This document shows, piece after piece, positions 7,388 through 14,705 of a stretch of DNA of 20,563 nucleotides. Below the pieces are notes generated by a model. The model made no database searches. It was given only the letters and a program-made list of their open reading frames with translations, and was not told the DNA's origin. The stretch lies in NCBI GenBank assembly GCA_022824605.1, contig JAJDZO010000309.1, positions 1-20,563 of the forward strand, in the 5' to 3' direction. This DNA is from Acidimicrobiia bacterium (GTDB lineage: Bacteria; Actinomycetota; Acidimicrobiia; Acidimicrobiales; Aldehydirespiratoraceae). Every line of letters begins with the position of its first letter. Within the stretch, counting starts at the first letter, position 1. A program made the position numbers and the translations under genes.

Positions 7388-7436
7388 CATCAGCGGACCC
7401 GCACGGCGGGCATGTGACGCATCCCGCCCTCTGATG
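7388..7436 (+). terminator. Two-tier hairpin after argS
   Basis: Immediately after the argS stop, CATCAG (7388-7393) pairs with CTGATG (7431-7436). Nested inside, GGCGGG plus ATG (7405-7414, one bulged C) pairs with CAT plus CCCGCC (7420-7428) around a TGACG loop. There is no T-run downstream, so it would be a U-tract-free terminator of the kind proposed for GC-rich actinobacteria. Confidence 0.6.
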
Positions 7437-7467
7437 CCGGCCGACTCGGCAGCGCAAGATCGGCCTA

Positions 7468-7497
7468 TTGCGTTGTCGTCGCAGGTTGTTCTAGTGT
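7468..7497 (+). promoter_or_regulatory. Leaderless-type promoter of the 1098-aa surface protein
   Basis: TTGCGT (7468-7473), 18 nt, TAGTGT (7492-7497), then exactly 7 nt to ATG 7505. The -10 fits TANNNT. The spacing to the start codon is the same as at 3919/3932, and there is no ribosome site, so the mRNA probably begins at the ATG. Confidence 0.55.
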
Positions 7498-7504
7498 CGT
7501 CGAC

Positions 7505-10500
7505 ATGTTGTTTGCTATTGGAATTCTGCTGGACTGGCGCGACCCCGTGCAGGTACTTCGTCGGAGGTGCTCGGCGGCGGTGGTGGCGGCAACGTCGCTG
7601 ATCGCGACGCTCGCAGTGGTCGTTCCCACGGCCCCCGCGCAGGCCTCCACCACGCCGATCACCGTGACGATGACGTCGACCCCGGATGATCTCGCCGAGA
7701 ACGGGGGCACTAAGGACGTGGCGGTCGTGCTCGACCGAGCTGTGAGCAGCAACGCCACGGTCAACGTTCCGCTCGCGTTGCGCGGCGCCGCCCCGGGCGT
7801 CGCCTACAGCGTGGAACTGCACTCGTCGTCTGACTCCGGCACGGTGTTCGTGGCCGGTCCGGGCCGCCGCCGGGCTCAGAACCCGGTGCTGAGTTTCGCT
7901 GCGGGGGCACGCCGTGCGGTGCTGCGCTTCACTGGTGCCGACAACGAACACCGCAGCCAGCCGGTCGTCGCGGTCATGTTCGGGTGGGGCAACCGCGCCC
8001 CGCACGGCGACAAGGACGAGGTCGCCGTCGATCCGGCGCACATGCCCGTCGTCTTCGCCATCACCGATGACGAAACCGGTCCGCTGACGGTGCCGCTGGA
8101 CTCGCCGTTGCGCCCCGACGGCGTCGGTGCGGGAGAGGACTTCCGGCTGCTGTTCGTCACCTCGAGAGGCGTCGCGCCGAGTTCGGCCGACATCGACTTC
8201 TACAACCGCCTGGCGCAGGGCGCTGTCGCCCGCCGGGGTCTTGCCGGCCTCAGGCCCTATGCCGGGCTGATGCGGGTGCTGGGAAGCACCAGCACGGTCG
8301 CCGCCCGTGACAACACCGGTACCCATCCCGCGGTCGAAGGCCCCGGAGAGCCGGTCCATTGGCTGCAAGGAGCCAGGGTCGCCGACGACTACGCCGACCT
8401 CTACGACGGAGCGTGGGACAACTACTCAGGTGATGCGACCACCGAGGACGGCACCAGGCTGTCGTCCTGGATCCGGGTGTGGACCGGATCGACCACGGTG
8501 GGCACTGCCGACCCCTGGAGTCCCCTCGGCAACGGCGCTGACAGCGACGGCGTTCGCTTGGTGACAACGGCGTGGAACAACCATCGGGACGGTTCCAACC
8601 CGCTCACCTCCGGCACCATCGAGGACATCGACGACGAGGCACGCACCCGACGCTTCGGACACCGCTACTACGTCATGTCTCCGGTGTTCACGGTGGAGTC
8701 TCGAACGGTCACGGTCACGATGACGGCAACCCCCGAGGATGTGGACGAGGCCACCGGCACCAAGGACGTGGCCATTGAGCTGAGCCGCAGCCTGTCCGGC
8801 GGTGAGGTTGTCACCGTGCCTATCGCCGTGACCGGCGCGTCCGTGTCCAGCGACTACACCTTCGGACTGCACGGCGCTCACCGGGGGGTGAGGCTGCTCA
8901 CCGATGGCGTTCACAGCGCTCAGAATCCGGCTGTTCGGTTCGGTGCGGGAGCGTCACGGGCCGTCCTGCGCTTCGATCCTCACGACAACTCGAAGCGGAC
9001 CCAGCCTTGGGTGACCATCCAATACGGCGCCGAAGCAGAGCCGACCGGTGTCGACATCACTGCGCTTGAAGGCGGGCCGATCAGCTTCGCGATCACCGAC
9101 GACGAGACCGGCGACATCACGGTTCCCTACGACTCGAGTCTCAGGCCGAACTTCAGTTTGCCCGGCTCGGAGTTCCGGTTGCTGTTCGTCACCAGCGACG
9201 AACGTGACGCCACTTCCGGCGAGATCGGCGACTACGACGCGTTCGTGCGGAGCCTCGCTGCGCACGGCCATCCCGACATCGTGGCGTACGCGGGGTTCTT
9301 CAAGGCGCTGGGCGACACGCCAACGGTGGAGATGGTCGCTCACAACGGCATCGATCTGGCCGGGTTCATCGATGTCTACTGGCTCGGTGGGCGACACTCC
9401 ATACGAGACCGCGTGGCCGGCAGCTATCGGCAGTTCCTCACCGGCAGGTGGATCAGCGATGCGGTGGCGAGGCCCCGAGACGAGCACGGTGATCTGGTCG
9501 CCGTCGAGTCTGAGGGGTACTGGACGAGCGGATTCGGCTCGGCCGCCGCGGGCGTGAGCCACCTGGACTCCAGTACCAACCCGATCGGCAGCGGCCATCG
9601 GGCGGATGCGGCCACACCGCGGAGCCTCTACGCGCTGTCGCCGGTGTTCAAGACGGCACCCGTGCCGACGGCATCGATCACAGCCGGCTCCGATGTGGTG
9701 GAGGGCGGCGCTGCGAACTTCACCGTCCATGTGAGTCCGGCGCCGTGGCGCGACTTGGAGCTCGACCTGCTCGTCAGCGGCGACACGCTCGTGTCCCGCT
9801 TTGAGCGGGGGGTCAGGAGTCCGGCTGTCACTGTTGGTGCCGGCGAGACCTCGGCCTCGTTCAGCGTGGCGACGTTGGACGACGCCTTCGACGACCGTGA
9901 CGGCCGGGTCGATGTGATGATCCTCACCGGCGTGGGCTATCAGGTCAGCTTGATCGCCTCTGGCGCCTCGGTGGCGGTCAAAGACGACGAACCGACCACG
10001 GTGAGGCTGACTGCGCACGGCACCGGTGCTGTCGATGAGGGATCGACGAGCGACTTCTCCGTGAGTCTGGGCCGGGTCCTTGCTGCGGGCGAATCGGTCA
10101 CGGTGCCGATCACCTTCGCCGGTACCGCCGGGCGAGGCAGCGACTACACCGTGACCTGCAGCGGCACCGCCGTGACCTGCACGGGCTTGGACGGCGACGA
10201 CCCCCGAGCCGTGTTCGGTGTGGGCGCCCAAACGGCCACCGTCACTGTGGCCGCGACGGCCGACCGCGTCCATCCTGAGGCCGACGAGACCGTGGACGTA
10301 GGCCTCGGCACGGTCGTCGCCGTGGGCTTGTCGGGTGGCGTCGCCGCCGGGGTCGATGCTGCCGGTCCGCTCACAATCGCCAGCGTCGCACCCGAGCCGG
10401 TCGTCGAACCCCCTCCGATCGTCAACCCGCCTGTCAAGCCCCCTCCGACTACGACTGTGCGATACGGCGTGCCCGCGGTGACCTTCGAGAGCGATACAGC

Positions 10501-10801
10501 CAGCGCGTCCGAATCGGTGGGCACTCACAATGTGGTAATTGGTTTGAGCCCATTGCCCGAATCGATGTTGGTGGCGTTCTACACCGTTGAAGGCTCGGCG
10601 TCGCCGGGGACCGATTACGAGCCGATGATCGGCGCCTTCCTAGTCGTGCGGGGCACGTCCGAAACGTCGATCGCGATCAAGATCGACGACGACAGCGCAG
10701 CCGAGCCGCCCGAGACGGTCGTGGTGCGACTGCTAGACGGCGACGGCTACACCGTCGGAGAAACCAACACTCACACCCTCGAAATAATCGACAACGACTA
10801 G
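7505..10801 (+). CDS. Secreted multidomain repeat protein with tandem FRLLFVTS modules and Calx-beta-like domains
   Basis: A 1098-residue exported protein. A long N-region with Arg residues 19-21 precedes a hydrophobic core and an AQA site near residue 47, a Sec signal peptide. Two tandem units follow (about 51-399 and 400-718). Each has a beta domain starting TVTMT and ending AITDDETG, then a ~200-residue module with FRLLFVTS (213-220 and 557-564), a YAGL/YAGF turn, HWLQG/YWLGG, and a terminal LSPVF or MSPVF. Two further Calx-beta-like domains (~720-960), a Pro-rich linker EPPPIVNPPVKPPP, and a canonical C-terminal Calx-beta domain (~983-1098, ending IIDND) complete it. Calx-beta domains usually bind calcium and mediate adhesion. 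No SLH, LPXTG or transmembrane anchor is visible. ATG 7505 fits the leaderless promoter; GTG 7547 is an alternative that keeps the signal peptide. Confidence 0.85.
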   Translation: MLFAIGILLDWRDPVQVLRRRCSAAVVAATSLIATLAVVVPTAPAQASTTPITVTMTSTPDDLAENGGTKDVAVVLDRAVSSNATVNVPLALRGAAPGVAYSVELHSSSDSGTVFVAGPGRRRAQNPVLSFAAGARRAVLRFTGADNEHRSQPVVAVMFGWGNRAPHGDKDEVAVDPAHMPVVFAITDDETGPLTVPLDSPLRPDGVGAGEDFRLLFVTSRGVAPSSADIDFYNRLAQGAVARRGLAGLRPYAGLMRVLGSTSTVAARDNTGTHPAVEGPGEPVHWLQGARVADDYADLYDGAWDNYSGDATTEDGTRLSSWIRVWTGSTTVGTADPWSPLGNGADSDGVRLVTTAWNNHRDGSNPLTSGTIEDIDDEARTRRFGHRYYVMSPVFTVESRTVTVTMTATPEDVDEATGTKDVAIELSRSLSGGEVVTVPIAVTGASVSSDYTFGLHGAHRGVRLLTDGVHSAQNPAVRFGAGASRAVLRFDPHDNSKRTQPWVTIQYGAEAEPTGVDITALEGGPISFAITDDETGDITVPYDSSLRPNFSLPGSEFRLLFVTSDERDATSGEIGDYDAFVRSLAAHGHPDIVAYAGFFKALGDTPTVEMVAHNGIDLAGFIDVYWLGGRHSIRDRVAGSYRQFLTGRWISDAVARPRDEHGDLVAVESEGYWTSGFGSAAAGVSHLDSSTNPIGSGHRADAATPRSLYALSPVFKTAPVPTASITAGSDVVEGGAANFTVHVSPAPWRDLELDLLVSGDTLVSRFERGVRSPAVTVGAGETSASFSVATLDDAFDDRDGRVDVMILTGVGYQVSLIASGASVAVKDDEPTTVRLTAHGTGAVDEGSTSDFSVSLGRVLAAGESVTVPITFAGTAGRGSDYTVTCSGTAVTCTGLDGDDPRAVFGVGAQTATVTVAATADRVHPEADETVDVGLGTVVAVGLSGGVAAGVDAAGPLTIASVAPEPVVEPPPIVNPPVKPPPTTTVRYGVPAVTFESDTASASESVGTHNVVIGLSPLPESMLVAFYTVEGSASPGTDYEPMIGAFLVVRGTSETSIAIKIDDDSAAEPPETVVVRLLDGDGYTVGETNTHTLEIIDND
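7655..9658 (+). repeat. Tandem ~344-residue protein repeat (two units)
   Basis: Unit 1 covers about 7655-8701 and unit 2 about 8702-9658. Shared landmarks occur in the same order: TKDVA, RAVLRF, FAITDDETG, VP-DS-LRP, FRLLFVTS, and the terminal SPVF. The FRLLFVTS motifs are 344 residues apart. The units have diverged too far to look like a recent DNA duplication. Confidence 0.8.
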
Positions 10802-10807
10802 CACGCC

Positions 10808-10836
10808 CGAGCGACAGTCTTCGTGGCTGCTGCTCG
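10808..10836 (+). terminator. Imperfect hairpin after the 1098-aa gene
   Basis: Positions 10808-10817 pair with 10827-10836 (10 positions, one G-T wobble and one A-C mismatch) around a 9-nt loop, starting 7 nt after the stop codon. There is no T-run. It may terminate the transcript, but the stem is only moderately stable. Confidence 0.35.
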
Positions 10837-10898
10837 TCTCGTAGTGTTGTGTCCCTGTAGGTTGCACAAGCATGTTCCATCGTCACCGCTATTGCGAT

Positions 10899-10954
10899 TT
10901 GACGATTTGGAGTGTGTTATCTACAGTCGTGCACTATCAGAATTCAATGAGGGG
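10899..10954 (+). promoter_or_regulatory. Consensus promoter and ribosome site of the SLH/RCC1 gene
   Basis: TTGACG (10899-10904), a 17-nt spacer and TACAGT (10922-10927) make a near-ideal vegetative sigma-70-type promoter, with the transcript start near 10934. GAGGGG (10949-10954) lies 8 nt before ATG 10963. Unlike the neighbouring leaderless gene, this one has a conventional leader of about 29 nt. The surrounding bases are visibly more AT-rich than the genes. Confidence 0.7.
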
Positions 10955-10962
10955 ATTTTGAC

Positions 10963-12492
10963 ATGAGGCGTAAAGGCTCTACACATCTCAATATCCGAGG
11001 GGCGGGGGGTAGGCGCCCTGTCGTAACCCTTCTGGCTGCGGCCTCAGCGGCCGTGGTCCTCGCGGCGGCTTTGGGTCCGGTTGCTGGAGCCCAACAGGGT
11101 GGCCTGTCGGACGTCGGCGAGGGTGTCCACCAGCCGGCGATCGACGCGTTGGCGACGAGGGGTGTTTTCGAGGGCACGCTCTGCGGGGATGGAGTGTTCT
11201 GCCCCGGCGACGCGATCAAGCGATCCGACATGGCTGTCTGGCTCATTCGCGCCCTCGGCGACGAGGAGCTGCCCGCCGCCGGGTCGACGAGGTTCGCCGA
11301 TGTAGACGCCAGCGAGTGGCGGGCTCGTTACATGGAGCGTCTGGCCGATCTTGAGATCACGTTGGGCTGCCAGAGCGAACCGCTGAGTTTCTGTCCCGAA
11401 GAGCCGGTGAGCCGTGGGCAGATGGCCTCTTTTCTGGTACGGGCATTTAATCTGCCGTCAGCTGACTCTGGATGGTTCGCCGACACTTCAGGCAGTGTCC
11501 ATGAGGCTGACATCGACGCCTTGGCCATTGCGGGAATCACTCACGGATGCAGCGAAGACGGGTATTGCCCCAAGCGCTCGGTCACCCGCGCGGAGATGGC
11601 GACCTTCCTCGCCCGCGCGCTGGAGAAACGCATCTTGGACATCGCCGTAGGTTCGAATCACTGGTGCTACTTGCTCGGTCTGGGTTCAATCACGTGCTGG
11701 GGATCAAACTCCACCGGCCAACGCGATGCGCCGGAGGGTCTCTTCAGTGCTGTCGCGTCAGGTGGATGGCATTCGTGCGGGCTCCGCACTGACGGATCCG
11801 TGACTTGCTGGGGCTATGACGACGATGCGCAAGCAACCGGCGCGCCTTCCGCGCCTGAGGTGACGTTCTCCGCTGTCGCGCTGGGTGGATGGCATTCGTG
11901 CGGTCTGCGCGTCCACGCCGATGCCAATCTCAACGGAACCGTGCTCTGCTGGGGAACCAACGTCCACGGCCAGTCGGACGTGCCTGATGGGACGTTCACC
12001 TCCATCACAGCGGGTATGGCGCATACATGCGGGCTGCGTACGAACGGTTTCCTCGTATGCTGGGGCGCCGAGGGCGACGGCACCGTCTATCCTCCGGTTA
12101 GGGGGTATCCCGTTCGGACGCGCTTCACCGCCGTTAGCATCGGTGACGATCACGGGTGCGGACTCCGCCCCGACGGCACAGTCACTTGTTGGGGATCAAA
12201 CTTCTTCGGCCAGACCGATGCGCCCAGGGGGACGTTTATCCAACTGTCAGCCGGACCGTATCACACATGCGGACTCCGCCCCGACGGCACAGTCACTTGT
12301 TGGGGGTCCGACTTATATGGCGAGACCGATGCGCCCGAGGGGTCCTTCGTTGCGCTCTCTTCCGGCGGGTCTGCTTGGAGCAATTCGTACGGCATCACAT
12401 GCGCAGTGCACTCCGACCGGCTCTACTATCAGTGCTGGGGCGAGTTCGTGGGTGGTTCGTATCCGCCGCGTGGTCGCTTGACACCCGGCTAG
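10963..12492 (+). CDS. SLH-anchored secreted protein with a seven-bladed RCC1-type propeller
   Basis: A 509-residue protein. A basic N-terminus, hydrophobic stretch (19-40) and AGA site at 41-43 form a Sec signal peptide. Three SLH domains follow (about 47-105, 106-165, 166-225), with signature ends IKRSDMAVWLIRAL, VSRGQMASFLVRAF and VTRAEMATFLARAL; each also carries a Cys pair (for example LCGDGVFC). SLH domains bind secondary cell-wall polymers. The remaining ~285 residues form seven repeats of 37-43 residues with HSCGLRTDGSVTCWG-like cores, each with a Cys pair. This matches the short RCC1/BLIP-II type repeat, and seven is the number needed for one closed propeller. Domain order places a binding propeller on the cell surface. 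The ligand is unknown. The last repeat is irregular, as expected for the closing blade. Confidence 0.9.
   Translation: MRRKGSTHLNIRGAGGRRPVVTLLAAASAAVVLAAALGPVAGAQQGGLSDVGEGVHQPAIDALATRGVFEGTLCGDGVFCPGDAIKRSDMAVWLIRALGDEELPAAGSTRFADVDASEWRARYMERLADLEITLGCQSEPLSFCPEEPVSRGQMASFLVRAFNLPSADSGWFADTSGSVHEADIDALAIAGITHGCSEDGYCPKRSVTRAEMATFLARALEKRILDIAVGSNHWCYLLGLGSITCWGSNSTGQRDAPEGLFSAVASGGWHSCGLRTDGSVTCWGYDDDAQATGAPSAPEVTFSAVALGGWHSCGLRVHADANLNGTVLCWGTNVHGQSDVPDGTFTSITAGMAHTCGLRTNGFLVCWGAEGDGTVYPPVRGYPVRTRFTAVSIGDDHGCGLRPDGTVTCWGSNFFGQTDAPRGTFIQLSAGPYHTCGLRPDGTVTCWGSDLYGETDAPEGSFVALSSGGSAWSNSYGITCAVHSDRLYYQCWGEFVGGSYPPRGRLTPG
12157..12305 (+). repeat. Identical 38-bp DNA repeats inside the propeller gene
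   Basis: Positions 12157-12194 and 12268-12305 are identical over 38 bases and lie 111 bp (37 codons) apart. They encode CGLRPDGTVTCWG of blades 5 and 6. Other blades share the protein motif but differ at the DNA level, so this pair is recently duplicated or converted. A shorter pair occurs in blades 2 and 3 (around 11761 and 11883, sharing GTGGATGGCATTCGTGCGG). Confidence 0.85.
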
Positions 12493-12500
12493 GAGGCCAT

Positions 12501-12520
12501 CTCCGCACTGGCCAGCGGAG
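12501..12520. terminator. Hairpin between convergent genes
   Basis: CTCCGC (12501-12506) pairs perfectly with GCGGAG (12515-12520) around an 8-nt loop. It lies 8 nt after the propeller gene stop and 19 nt before the end of the minus-strand remnant, so it could serve both directions. There is no T-run on either side. Confidence 0.5.
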
Positions 12521-12539
12521 GAGCCACTCGTTCGCTGCG

Positions 12540-12830
12540 CTACCAGCCCGCGTCCTTGATCGGGCCGCTGACCTCGATGACCACTGCCGCGATCTTGCGT
12601 GCCTCGGCGGGGGTCAAGCACTCCTCGAGCAGACGCCTCATCTCGTCGGGATTTTCGGGGCGCGCGCCGCTGGGGTGTCGGGTCGGGGGTTTGCTGTTGC
12701 AGCCGAACCACAAGACGACGTAGATCCCGAAGCCGTGCGTCTCGGGGTCGGTGGTGTACCTGGCGATGAGCTGGTCGTGCATGGCCGTCCACAAGTCCCG
12801 ATGGGAGTCCTTCTTGACTTCGATAGGCAC
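12540..12830 (-). pseudogene. Truncated C-terminal remnant of a larger accessory protein
   Basis: From GTG 12830 the frame encodes 96 residues beginning VPIEVKKDSHRDLWTAMHDQ and containing LIARYTTDP, GFGIYVVLWFG, a Pro-rich loop and AAVVIEVSGP. The text reads like the end of a large protein, not a complete one. The same frame is open further upstream to an in-frame TGA at 13015-13017, and encodes EPTPEPQYLTGLGSGGFN just before the GTG, with no start-codon signals. From memory, similar C-terminal modules end long uncharacterised proteins of bacterial accessory regions and resemble a nuclease-like IEVK core; I cannot verify this here. The missing N-terminal part is replaced by the 5' end of the divergent MBL gene, so the locus was probably truncated by rearrangement. 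Expression as a short protein is not excluded. Confidence 0.55.
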
Positions 12831-12937
12831 GTTGAATCCGCCTGAGCCGAGGCCGGTCAGATATTGAGGTTCGGGCGTTGGTTCTTGCCGGCGCTGCTTC
12901 TGATGCTCATGGTGCAGATGATCACGGCGGCGCCACG

Positions 12938-12943
12938 TAGTCT
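12938..12943 (+). promoter_or_regulatory. Possible -10 box of the MBL hydrolase gene
   Basis: TAGTCT fits TANNNT and would give a leader of about 15-18 nt to the start at 12965/12968. No -35 and no clear ribosome site are visible, so support is weak. Confidence 0.3.
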
Positions 12944-12967
12944 GTTTGCAGCGGCAATGATGCGGTG

Positions 12968-14275
12968 ATGAGCAGCGACATTCTGGCCAAGTCCTCAGAG
13001 GGAATCGACCACAACCTCACGCATGAGCCCGACGGTCGCCCGTTCGGATTGTCGCTGCCCAGCGACGGTCTCGGCGACACGCACCGGCTGCGCGACGACG
13101 TCTTCATGGTGGCGGCTTTCGCTCATGTGCATGTCGTGCAGACCGAGGAGGCGAGCGTCGTGTTCGACTCGGGGATCCCCGAACTCGCACCGATGATCGC
13201 GGACCGCGTCAGTGAGGAGGTCGCCGCGCCGGTCAGCCATCTGGTGCTCACGCACGGCCACCGTGACCACGCGGGCGGCGCCGGCCATATGATCGGCGCG
13301 TTCGGTGGGGCCGGCCGTCGTCCGGCGCTGGTCGCCCACGAGTCGCTTCCAGGTCGTATGGCCCGCTACCGCCTGACCGACGGCTACAACCGGATCATCA
13401 ACGAGCGCCAGTTCGCTCGCTCCAACCCGGACGGCCTCATCGACGGCTTCGCCTTCGCGCTGCCCGACCCCGACGTGACCTTCCGGGATCGGATCGGCAT
13501 CGATGTCGGTGGGCTGGAGATCGAGTTGCGCCATGTGCGCGCCGAGACCGATGACCACCTGTGGGCCTGGATCCCGCAGAGGCGGGTGGCAGTGACCGGC
13601 GACCTGATGCTGTGGCACTTCCCCAACGCGGGCAACCCGGCCAAGGTGCAGCGCTACCCGCTGGAATGGGCGGCTGCGCTGCGAGACATCGCCGCGGTCG
13701 GGCCTGAGCTGCTGCTGCCTGGTCACGGTCTGCCGTTCGAGGGCCGCGAACGGATTCGCAGGGTGCTTGAGGACACCGCGGCCGTGCTGGAGGACTTGAC
13801 GATGCTGACCATCGAGTTGATGAACGCAGGCGCCACGCTCGACGAGGTGCTTGAAGCGACCCGCATCGACCAGGAACGGATCAAGCGGCCGTACCTGGCG
13901 CCCACCTACGACGAGCCCGAGTTCGTGGTGCGCAACGTGTGGCGGCTCTACGGCGGCTGGTACGACGGTGTGCCGAGCAACCTCAAACCGGCACGCTTCG
14001 CTGAGTTGGCCTCGGAGTTGGCTGATCTGGCCGGCGGGGCGCTGGCTCTGGCACGCCGGGCCGAGGCGCTGACAGCTGACGGTCAGACTGCGCTGGCATG
14101 TCATCTGGTCGATCTCGCGGCCGCGGCCGAGCCCAAGAACGCAGCCGTACACGGTGCCCGCCGCGATGTCTACCGGCAGCGCCGAGACGAGCAGCAGTCG
14201 CTAATCGCGGCAGCCGTCTACGAAGCGGCCGCCCACGATTCCGCCGCCCGAGCCAGCCCGGCTGCGCCGTCATAG
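12968..14275 (+). CDS. MBL-fold hydrolase, alkyl-sulfatase-like
   Basis: A 435-residue cytoplasmic metallo-beta-lactamase-fold enzyme. The metal site is THGHRDHAGG (H96, H98, D100, H101 from ATG 12968), with further ligands in ETDDHLWAW (~193-201), VTGDLMLWHFPN (~209-220) and LPGHGLPF (~250-257). The C-terminal half contains VWRLYGGWYDGVPSNLKP, the hallmark of the alkyl-sulfatase dimerisation domain, and a helical Ala-rich tail with tetratricopeptide-like spacing. SdsA1-type enzymes remove sulfate from alkyl sulfate esters; this protein is shorter than those (~600 residues) and lacks a signal peptide, so the substrate may differ. GTG 12965 is an equally possible start, one codon earlier. Its 5' end overlaps the upstream extension of the minus-strand remnant frame. 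Confidence 0.85.
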   Translation: MSSDILAKSSEGIDHNLTHEPDGRPFGLSLPSDGLGDTHRLRDDVFMVAAFAHVHVVQTEEASVVFDSGIPELAPMIADRVSEEVAAPVSHLVLTHGHRDHAGGAGHMIGAFGGAGRRPALVAHESLPGRMARYRLTDGYNRIINERQFARSNPDGLIDGFAFALPDPDVTFRDRIGIDVGGLEIELRHVRAETDDHLWAWIPQRRVAVTGDLMLWHFPNAGNPAKVQRYPLEWAAALRDIAAVGPELLLPGHGLPFEGRERIRRVLEDTAAVLEDLTMLTIELMNAGATLDEVLEATRIDQERIKRPYLAPTYDEPEFVVRNVWRLYGGWYDGVPSNLKPARFAELASELADLAGGALALARRAEALTADGQTALACHLVDLAAAAEPKNAAVHGARRDVYRQRRDEQQSLIAAAVYEAAAHDSAARASPAAPS

Positions 14276-14325
14276 CGCCGTGGTGCTTCCTCAAAAGGAC
14301 CGGTGCCGGCAATCCATCTACTGAC

Positions 14326-14356
14326 TTGAGCACATTCACTCAATAGAGTAGTTGAG
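14326..14356. other. Alternative overlapping hairpins between convergent genes
   Basis: CTCAA (14339-14343) can pair with TTGAG at 14326-14330 or with TTGAG at 14352-14356, but not both. A short ACTC/GAGT stem (14338-14341 with 14346-14349) overlaps as well. The site lies between the MBL gene stop (14275) and the end of the small membrane protein gene (14393). It may act as a weak bidirectional terminator. The stems are short and may be chance. Confidence 0.3.
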
Positions 14357-14392
14357 CCATCACGCGGTCCGCCCGAGCGACGGTTCCGCCGG

Positions 14393-14644
14393 TCAGGTTT
14401 GTACTGCTTGGCGTAGGCGGGTGCGGGCCTTGGAGCCGAACGTCGGTGCGGCCAAGTAGGTCACTGGCCACCAGGGCGATCCCAAATGATCGGTCAACTC
14501 GAGCACGAGTAGCAGGATCGTCGCGCCGTAGCACGCCAGCGACGCAGCGAACAGCGCGAGCGCTGGCCGGCTGGTCCTGAACGGGATCCGTCGGCCATCG
14601 CTGTCGAGCACGGGCTCGAACCATTTGTTCATCAGGTCGCGCAT
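14393..14644 (-). CDS. Small predicted membrane protein, uncharacterised
   Basis: An 83-residue protein with a polar N-terminus (MRDLMNKWFEPVLDSDGRR), one clear hydrophobic segment at about residues 29-47 (LALFAASLACYGATILLLV), a short second hydrophobic stretch around WWPVTYLAA, and a basic tail. This predicts an inner-membrane protein with one or two passes. I do not recognise a family. GAGG lies 10 nt before ATG 14644; ATG at residue 5 is an alternative. The overlapping 153-codon frame 14340-14801 on the same strand reads as low-complexity and is not favoured. It is divergent from the giant surface-protein gene, with a 244-bp shared upstream region containing a repeated operator-like motif. 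Confidence 0.5.
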   Translation of the reverse strand: MRDLMNKWFEPVLDSDGRRIPFRTSRPALALFAASLACYGATILLLVLELTDHLGSPWWPVTYLAAPTFGSKARTRLRQAVQT

Positions 14645-14705
14645 TGTTCAGCATCCTCGCCAGACATCGGCCGGCGGTTCCGTCGCCATCATCCACCGCT
14701 GGAGG

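Noticed and set aside
8954..10528. 524-codon minus-strand frame opposite the 1098-aa surface gene, and the 330-codon one at 7376-8368
   Set aside because: Both mirror a gene with a signal peptide and recognisable repeats and show no domain features of their own.
10963..12492. Tandem DNA repeats in the propeller gene as a CRISPR or VNTR array
   Set aside because: The repeats are coding, in frame at 37 codons, and only two copies are identical.
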